From assembly GCA_025360685.1 (NCBI GenBank), contig JANYBR010000358.1:1-9571 (forward strand): a stretch of DNA of 9,571 nt, read 5' to 3'. This document shows, piece after piece, positions 6,025-9,571 of this stretch (positions are counted from its first letter, which is position 1; each line of letters starts with the position of its first letter). Below the pieces are notes generated by a model. That model saw only the letters and a program-made list of their open reading frames with translations. It was not told the DNA's origin and did not search any database. A program made the position numbers and the translations under genes. This DNA comes from Pseudomonadota bacterium. Lineage in GTDB: Bacteria; Pseudomonadota; Alphaproteobacteria; Micropepsales; Micropepsaceae.

Positions 6025-6058
6025 GCAGATTCTTGAATTGGCGCGCAATCTGACGACG

Positions 6059-6091
6059 AAGTGCGTTCATACGCTGTCGCTATGAACACTT
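6059..6091. promoter_or_regulatory. inverted repeat just upstream of the peroxiredoxin gene
   Basis: AAGTG-cg-TTCATA (6059-6071) pairs with TATGAA-CACTT (6081-6091) around a 9-nt loop, 11 bp with a two-base bulge. It ends 16 nt before the AGGGAG ribosome binding site. It could be a regulator-binding dyad or a 5'-UTR hairpin affecting translation. Confidence 0.4.
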
Positions 6092-6123
6092 CGCCGGATT
6101 GCGCTTTAGGGAGAATGAACGCC

Positions 6124-6663
6124 ATGAAGAGACTGATCGCCGCAACCTTTGCCGCCGCCCTTTGCATTGCGCCAGCGGCTGGCGCGCTCAAGGTCGGCGA
6201 TGCCGCGCCGGACTTCACCGCGCCGGCCTCGCTCGGCGGCAAGGAGTTCACCTTCGCGCTCGCCGCTGCGCTGAAGCAGGGACCGGTGGTGGTCTATTTC
6301 TATCCGAAGGCTTTCACCACCGGCTGTTCGCTGGAAGCCCACGCATTTGCCGAGGCCATCGAAAAGTTCGCTGCTCTGGGTGCGAGCGTGATTGGCGTCA
6401 GCCATGACGACATCATGACCTTGAACAATTTTTCCGTGGAGAAGTGCGCCAACAAATTCCCGGTCGCATCCGACTTGGACCAACACATCATGAAGTCCTA
6501 TGACGCGGTGATGGGTGGCGCGTATCCCGAGTTGGCCAATCGCATTTCCTATTTGGTAGCGCCTGACGGGCGTGTGCTCGCCGAATACTCCAACGGCGAT
6601 TACAGCAAGCATGTCGACACGATGTTGGCGGCGCTAGCAGACTGGAAAGCGGGCCAGCACTGA
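6124..6663 (+). CDS. secreted peroxiredoxin (AhpC/TSA, Bcp/PrxQ-like)
   Basis: The 179-residue protein has a Sec signal peptide: MKR, a hydrophobic core LIAATFAAALCIAPAA, and likely cleavage after AGA at residue 21. The mature protein is thus probably periplasmic. The thioredoxin-fold peroxiredoxin domain follows: VGDAAPDF (24-31), VVVYFYPKAFTTGC (55-68) with peroxidatic Cys68, the Bcp-like 'TTGCSLEAHAF', a second Cys108 in EKCANKFPVASD that may resolve the disulfide, and 'NRISYLVAPDG' near the C terminus carrying the conserved Arg. It would reduce hydrogen peroxide or alkyl hydroperoxides with a thioredoxin-like partner. ATG 6124 has AGGGAG (6108-6113) 10 nt upstream; ATG 6115, three codons earlier, lies too close to that site. 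The gene is followed after 4 nt by the TPR gene, so an operon is likely. Confidence 0.9.
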   Translation: MKRLIAATFAAALCIAPAAGALKVGDAAPDFTAPASLGGKEFTFALAAALKQGPVVVYFYPKAFTTGCSLEAHAFAEAIEKFAALGASVIGVSHDDIMTLNNFSVEKCANKFPVASDLDQHIMKSYDAVMGGAYPELANRISYLVAPDGRVLAEYSNGDYSKHVDTMLAALADWKAGQH

Positions 6664-6667
6664 CATC

Positions 6668-7222
6668 ATGTCCGGTGCGAACGCCGGCGGGCGCCCCGCC
6701 GCTATGACCGGCACTTTCCGCCGCCATGTGCCGGCCGACATGCGTGAACTGGTGGCCGGCATCGAGCGACAGCGAATATTGTTGGCGCAGGCACGGGCAC
6801 TCGGCGACCAGGCGGCCGAGCTCGAATGCATGACCGCAATCGGTCATCAGCTGTTCATGTCCGGCAGGGAAAGCGAGGCCGCTCCGCTTCTGGATGAAGC
6901 ACTCGAGCTGGCGCGCCGGCGCGCCGATCGCAAAGCCGAGATTGAAGTGCTGCTCGGACTTGGAACGGCGCGGCAATATCTGGGAGAACGCAAACTGGCG
7001 CAGCTGCTGTTCGGCGAGGCGCTGATGCTGTGCGCCGAAACCGGCTTACGCGAGCAGGAGCATTTCCTGCTGCATCATCGCGGCCGCTGCTTTGTCGAGC
7101 AGGGCGAGATCGCCAAGGCACGCGCTGCCTTCGAAAACGCGCTGGCGATCAGGAAAGCACTGGGAAATCAGCGTTTCATCGACTCGACGCAAGCCGCGCT
7201 CGATGATCTCGAGGCGCTGTAG
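6668..7222 (+). CDS. tetratricopeptide-repeat protein
   Basis: The 184-residue soluble protein has about three TPR-like units spaced by 40 residues (roughly 50-83, 90-123 and 130-163). They contain 'AAPLLDEALELAR', 'AQLLFGEALMLCAETG' and 'ARAAFENALAIRKALG', with the usual small residues at positions 8 and 20. A preceding helix (23-45) may cap the array. Such arrays bind protein partners; no enzymatic domain is present. The first ATG, 6668, lies 4 nt after the peroxiredoxin TGA and has only a weak ribosome binding site, consistent with translational coupling; ATG 6704 is an alternative start. No signal peptide is visible, so it is probably cytoplasmic even though the peroxiredoxin is exported. 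It converges on the CmcJ-like gene with 14 nt between stops and no visible terminator. Confidence 0.85.
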   Translation: MSGANAGGRPAAMTGTFRRHVPADMRELVAGIERQRILLAQARALGDQAAELECMTAIGHQLFMSGRESEAAPLLDEALELARRRADRKAEIEVLLGLGTARQYLGERKLAQLLFGEALMLCAETGLREQEHFLLHHRGRCFVEQGEIAKARAAFENALAIRKALGNQRFIDSTQAALDDLEAL

Positions 7223-7236
7223 GCCGCGTTCACCGC

Positions 7237-8067
7237 TCAAAAGAACGCAAACGCGCGGATTTCGATGCTTTCGCGCGGGCCGGCGGCAGGGTGCGTGGTA
7301 GGATCGTCGAACGAGGCGTGCGCGCCCCAGCGGGCGCGGCCGTCCTTCGCCGAGTCATAGACCTTGAACACCAGCGCCTCGTCGCGGCGCATGCGCGGGA
7401 AATAGGTCCAGCAATGCTCCGGTTTGTAGGCGAACTGGTAGATCTCGCCCACGCGATCGGGATGGCGGCGCTCGGCGGCGATGAAATCCTTTGGCGCCAG
7501 GGACGCGGCGTCGGCAATGGCGAGCGGATCGCGCTCGATCGGCGCAGTGATGGCGCGCCAGACCTGGATGATCGCGAAACGGCGCTTTAGAAGTTCCTCG
7601 GCCTCGGGCGCAAAAAGATCGCGCAGCCGCTGCGGCCCCGACCATTCGGTGTAGTCGTTGTGCACCGCCCTCACCGGCTCGCGGAGCTTCAGCGCCTCGC
7701 GCGCCGCTTTGTCGCTGGTTCGCAGGGTATGATCGAACAGATGCACGCGGCTGGCGCCGGAGTGGGCGGCGATGAGCTGCTCCATCTCGCGGCAGTAGAC
7801 GGACTTCAGTTCCTGCGGATCGTGGAAGTTCCGCATCGCAGTGGGATGATCGGCGAGGACGAAGCCGGAATTGTCGAGACTGAAGCCTGCGCGCAGGGGA
7901 CGGCCATCACGGATCGGCACGACATGGCGTTCGAACGTTGCCCGCTCGCTGCGCATGATGCCGCCGGGTCCGTAGGTTTCGTTCACCGGCTTGACGCCCG
8001 TGTCGACGATGTAGCTGAGCGCGGCATGGACGTAGCCCTCGCGCGCGGCAAGGACGGGCTGGCTCAT
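7237..8067 (-). CDS. CmcJ/NvfI-family non-haem iron oxidoreductase
   Basis: The 276-residue protein matches the family named for cephamycin CmcJ and fungal NvfI (also AsaB and GA4-desaturase-like proteins), Fe(II)/2-oxoglutarate-type enzymes seen mainly in fungal secondary metabolism and scattered in bacteria. Visible blocks are AVHNDYTEWSGPQRLRDL (134-151) with an H-x-D pair His136/Asp138, 'RRFAIIQVWRAI' (162-173), 'PLAIADAASL' (181-190), 'GEIYQFAYKPEHCWTYFPRM' (207-226), 'DEALVFKVYDS' (229-239), 'HASFDDP' (250-256, likely third ligand His250) and 'GPRESIEIRAF' (263-273) with conserved Arg265 and Arg271. All core residues look intact. GGAGG lies 8 nt before ATG 8067. It stands alone, with no biosynthetic neighbours, so its substrate is unknown. 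Its length is typical. It lies downstream of the small basic gene but is separated from it by a strong terminator. Confidence 0.88.
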   Translation of the reverse strand: MSQPVLAAREGYVHAALSYIVDTGVKPVNETYGPGGIMRSERATFERHVVPIRDGRPLRAGFSLDNSGFVLADHPTAMRNFHDPQELKSVYCREMEQLIAAHSGASRVHLFDHTLRTSDKAAREALKLREPVRAVHNDYTEWSGPQRLRDLFAPEAEELLKRRFAIIQVWRAITAPIERDPLAIADAASLAPKDFIAAERRHPDRVGEIYQFAYKPEHCWTYFPRMRRDEALVFKVYDSAKDGRARWGAHASFDDPTTHPAAGPRESIEIRAFAFF

Positions 8068-8163
8068 CGGGCGGACCTCCGGTCTGGCTCACGCAAACCT
8101 AGGTCGTCTTTCGCCCGGCACAAGTGACGAGGCCCAATGCGACATCGACATAGCGGGAGCGGC

Positions 8164-8197
8164 AAAGAAAAGCCCCGCGCCAGCTGGGGCGCGGGGC
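8164..8197 (-). terminator. Rho-independent terminator of the 47-residue protein gene
   Basis: On the minus strand GCCCCGCGCC (8197-8188) pairs perfectly with GGCGCGGGGC (8181-8172) around a 6-nt loop, and TTTTCTTT (8171-8164) follows. It starts 19 nt after the TGA of the small gene at 8216-8359. Confidence 0.9.
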
Positions 8198-8215
8198 CTG
8201 GACCTGAACCAGCGC

Positions 8216-8359
8216 TCAATATTCCTGCTTGCCCTTGTGCGGCTTGCGGACGAGCTGGGGTTCGACATAGGCGGGCGCCTTCACCGGCGGCGGCGCGCCC
8301 TTCTTGTCGGACTTGGGCTTTTTCTTTTCCCGATTGCTGCGCTGCTCTCGATTGGCCAT
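8216..8359 (-). CDS. small lysine-rich protein, 47 residues
   Basis: The frame starts ATG 8359, has AAGGAG 8 nt upstream, ends TGA 8216-8218, and is followed by a perfect intrinsic terminator. It encodes MANREQRSNREKKKPKSDKK, then GAPPPVKAPAYVEPQLVRKPHKGKQEY. The protein is strongly basic: a Lys/Arg-rich N-terminal half, a Pro/Ala linker and a basic C terminus. It is probably disordered alone and could bind nucleic acid or ribosomes. I recall similar 'MA-x-REQRSNREKKKPK' peptides as uncharacterised conserved proteins of alphaproteobacteria, but cannot check here. With its own ribosome binding site and terminator it is a monocistronic unit. It is easily missed because of its length. Confidence 0.75.
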   Translation of the reverse strand: MANREQRSNREKKKPKSDKKGAPPPVKAPAYVEPQLVRKPHKGKQEY

Positions 8360-8477
8360 GGCGGCTCTCCTTGAAAAGACCGGCAATTGCGCGCGATTCG
8401 CGAGGCTTTCGCAAGCGGTGACGGCGCCTGTGCCAAATCGACTACGGACTTTTCCTGAATAGCGCCGGGTGCCGATC

Positions 8478-8690
8478 GGTGCAACGTTTCACGACATGCA
8501 ACGCCAGACCCTAAGGAGCATGAAGCCCACGTTTGCACCCTGACAGCGCCTGGCACGCCAAGCCCCAGGCCGCAGATGGAGTAGGGTTCGCCAGTCCCCC
8601 CGCACGAACGGCAACCCGCCGGAACGCGCCGCGTGAACCCGAAAGCGAAAACCCCGTCAGCCGAAAACGGCGGTGGGGTTTTTGTTTTTA
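8478..8690 (+). ncRNA. candidate structured RNA ending in an orphan terminator
   Basis: Bases 8360-8784 contain no supportable protein gene, yet a strong plus-strand terminator ends at about 8690. Upstream of it are nested helices: GGTGCAACGT (8478-8487) with ACG-t-TTGCACC (8529-8539); CATGC/GCATG (8495-8499/8518-8522); GCCTGG/CCAGGC (8548-8553/8565-8570); GGGTTC/GAACCC (8584-8589/8635-8640), which encloses CGGC/GCCG (8609-8612/8618-8621) and ACGC/GCGT (8624-8627/8631-8634). I checked for 6S, SRP, tmRNA and RNase P hallmarks and for common riboswitch cores and recognise none with confidence. The 5' end is a guess and no clear promoter is visible. It may be an sRNA or a leader of the brnTA operon. 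Confidence 0.4.
8648..8690 (+). terminator. strong Rho-independent terminator with no gene upstream
   Basis: AAAACCCC (8648-8655) pairs with GGGGTTTT (8675-8682). The stem continues through G-U, U-G and C-G pairs, a bulged A8659, and GCCG/CGGC around an AAAA loop, then TTTTTGTTTTTA. On the plus strand the nearest upstream stop codon is that of the TPR gene at 7222, with two minus-strand genes between. Confidence 0.88.
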
Positions 8691-8784
8691 TTTACGCAGC
8701 CATCATAGCCGTTTGCCGTATCACCGCATCGCGGCTGTCTCTTGCACTAGTGGAGGCAAATGCCTATACAAGCGCGAGGCGTGA

Positions 8785-9081
8785 GTGGAATTCTCCGGTT
8801 TCGAATGGGACCACGGCAATTCGACCAAGTGCCGCAAACATGGCGTCTCGCTTGACGCCATTGAGGCGTTGCTCCGGAGCGGCGTGACGATCCTGCCCGA
8901 CGCGGCGCATTCGAAGAAGGAGACGCGTTATCGCGCGGTAGGGCGCACGGAACGGGGCCGGGCTATCTTCGTCGTCTTCACGTTGCGCGAGCGTGGCGGC
9001 GGCGTTCTCCTCCGTCCGATCAGCGCGCGCTACATGCACAAGGAGGAGGCTGATCACTTTGCCAAGACATACGAAACTTAA
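8785..9081 (+). CDS. brnT: BrnT-family ribonuclease toxin of a type II toxin-antitoxin system
   Basis: The 98-residue protein (DUF497/BrnT) begins (M)EFSGFEWDHGNSTKCRKHGV. W8-D9 and the KHG at 18-20 are the family signature, with Lys18/His19 in the proposed RNase site. It continues with 'RYRAVGRTERGRAIFVVFTLRE' (48-69) and the diagnostic C-terminal 'RPISARYMHKEE' (77-88). BrnT cleaves RNA and inhibits translation until neutralised by BrnA. An in-frame TGA (8782-8784) directly precedes the GTG at 8785, forcing the start; GAGG (8776-8779) lies 5 nt upstream. Toxin-first order and overlap with the antitoxin gene are normal for brnTA, allowing BrnA to repress its own promoter. A second ATG (8760) with a better ribosome site opens an overlapping 31-codon frame. 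Inverted AGCCG/CGGCT (8707-8711/8732-8736) upstream is a possible operator. Confidence 0.93.
   Translation: MEFSGFEWDHGNSTKCRKHGVSLDAIEALLRSGVTILPDAAHSKKETRYRAVGRTERGRAIFVVFTLRERGGGVLLRPISARYMHKEEADHFAKTYET
9040..9049 (+). promoter_or_regulatory. ribosome binding site setting the TTG start of brnA
   Basis: AAGGAGGAGG inside the 3' end of brnT lies 9 nt before TTG 9059. It is the strongest Shine-Dalgarno match in the window and the main reason for choosing this start; no ATG or GTG is available near the expected N terminus. Confidence 0.7.
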
Positions 9082-9322
9082 GAAGCTACCCACCTTCAAG
9101 AGCGATCGCGAAGCGGAACAATTCGTCGACGAGGCGGATCTGTCGCGATATGATCTGTCGGGCGGCGAATTCGTCCGCTTCGAGATGAAGCCGAAAGACA
9201 AGTCAATCAACCTTCGTCTTCCGGGCCAACTGCTCGATGCCGTTCGCCGACGCGCCAAGCTCGCGGGGCTTCCGTATCAGCGATTCATCCGCATGGCGCT
9301 CGAGCAAGCGGTACGGAAGTAA
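9059..9322 (+). CDS. brnA: BrnA/CopG-family ribbon-helix-helix antitoxin
   Basis: From TTG 9059 the product has 87 residues: (M)PRHTKLKKLPTFKSDREAEQ..., the typical 'K-x-P-x-FKS-(D/E)-x-E' start of BrnT-partner antitoxins. A linker 'LSRYDLSGGEFVRFEMKPKDK' follows, then a C-terminal ribbon-helix-helix: strand SINLRLP (49-55), helix GQLLDAVRRRAKLAG (56-70), turn LPYQ, helix RFIRMALEQAV (75-85). The N-terminal part neutralises BrnT; the ribbon-helix-helix part binds operator DNA and represses the operon in the related system. It overlaps brnT by 23 nt, so the two are translationally linked. The C-terminal 'LPYQRFIRMAL' helix pattern matches this antitoxin group well. The family's usual aromatic 'FW' after the N-terminal Glu cluster is 'FV' here. 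Confidence 0.9.
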   Translation: MPRHTKLKKLPTFKSDREAEQFVDEADLSRYDLSGGEFVRFEMKPKDKSINLRLPGQLLDAVRRRAKLAGLPYQRFIRMALEQAVRK

Positions 9323-9446
9323 AATAGGCAGTTCGATGCACGGCGGCTGAAACAACGCTCAGGCAGGACGCCACCTATTCCACTCGGCCTTGACGATGGA
9401 CTTTTGGGCAGTATCGACCAACCAGATCTGAGTTCAGGAAACGCGA

Positions 9447-9482
9447 GACCAATCCGCTTCCAGCGTAAGCGGTGCTCTGGTC
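9447..9482. other. two-part hairpin downstream of brnTA
   Basis: GACCA (9447-9451) pairs with TGGTC (9478-9482), and inside them CCGCTT (9454-9459) pairs with AAGCGG (9467-9472), loop 7 nt. There is no T-run, so it is not a canonical terminator. Between the brnA stop and the window end I see no convincing gene. A minus-strand frame across 9277-9558 begins outside recognisable similarity and overlaps brnA antisense. Confidence 0.35.
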
Positions 9483-9487
9483 CCACA

Positions 9488-9516
9488 TTGACAACATTGG
9501 TGTCGACACGATGTTG
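9488..9516 (+). promoter_or_regulatory. near-perfect 25-bp palindrome behind a TTGACA hexamer
   Basis: CAACAT (9492-9497), TG, GTGTC|GACAC (9500-9509), G, ATGTTG (9511-9516) form a dyad with an exact 10-bp core. TTGACA (9488-9493), a consensus -35 hexamer, abuts it; the matching -10 is poor (GATGTT at 16 nt). This layout would suit a repressor operator inside a promoter for a gene beyond the right edge. Confidence 0.4.
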
Positions 9517-9571
9517 CGTGTTTGTCAGGCAGCGCGTTGAAGTTGGCGTGTGTTTCACGCAATTGTTGCGC

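Noticed and set aside
8496..8543. 15-codon frame with AAGGAG before an internal ATG at 8520
   Set aside because: The ribosome site is only 1 nt from the ATG, leaving seven codons; the bases are better explained as part of the RNA helices.
8533..8784. 83-codon plus-strand frame upstream of brnT
   Set aside because: It runs straight through the strong terminator, has no ribosome site at its start and no family features.
6612..9516. 16-nt identity (TGTCGACACGATGTTG) between the peroxiredoxin 3' end at 6612-6627 and the palindrome at 9501-9516
   Set aside because: One half of a palindrome built on a common GTCGAC core; a single 16-nt match in 9.5 kb is unusual but can occur by chance, and nothing else around the two sites is shared.
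9277..9558. 93-codon minus-strand frame at the right edge
   Set aside because: No ribosome site or recognisable domain; about half overlaps brnA antisense or the palindromes.
1..9571. CRISPR array, insertion sequence, prophage or integrase genes
   Set aside because: No regularly spaced repeats, transposase or integrase motifs, or target-site duplications were seen on either strand.

Overview
This is a GC-rich bacterial window, most likely from an alphaproteobacterium. The EF-P and EF-P lysyltransferase read like alphaproteobacterial versions, the small basic 47-residue protein and the paired palindromic repeats fit that class, and the base composition is uniform. I lean towards a soil-type lineage near Rhizobiales, Rhodospirillales or Micropepsales, but no 16S or other decisive marker is present. 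Thirteen protein genes, or pieces of genes, are supported. Nothing looks like phage or a complete transposon.

Left part (1-2750): the tail of a UbiE-like methyltransferase converges on epmA (EF-P beta-lysylation enzyme, minus strand). Divergent from epmA lie an alpha/beta-hydrolase and then efp itself, so the modifying enzyme and its substrate are about 0.9 kb apart. An inverted pair of REP-like palindromes follows efp.

Middle part (2751-5841): an NAD(P)-dependent aldehyde dehydrogenase (minus, with a clear intrinsic terminator), a densely palindromic intergenic stretch, a VOC/glyoxalase-fold protein (minus), a divergent hypothetical protein (plus), and two small overlapping minus-strand reading frames. 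One of those two is 89 residues with a strong ribosome binding site. The other carries a GNQ-x-AFKHG motif but has lost its own stop codon.

Right part (5842-9571): a leader with mutually exclusive stems precedes a periplasmic peroxiredoxin, which is followed 4 nt later by a TPR protein. Convergent to these is a CmcJ/NvfI-family non-haem iron oxidoreductase. Next comes a 47-residue lysine-rich protein with its own terminator. A 425-bp stretch without a protein gene holds a strong plus-strand terminator with no gene in front of it, preceded by several helices; this is the best candidate for an undescribed RNA. A BrnT/BrnA-type toxin-antitoxin pair follows, and then about 250 bp of apparently non-coding DNA containing a 25-bp operator-like palindrome.

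Functional links I can defend are EpmA with EF-P (translation of proline-rich stretches), BrnT with BrnA (toxin and autoregulating antitoxin), and the likely co-transcription of peroxiredoxin and TPR protein. The remaining genes look like independent housekeeping or accessory units.
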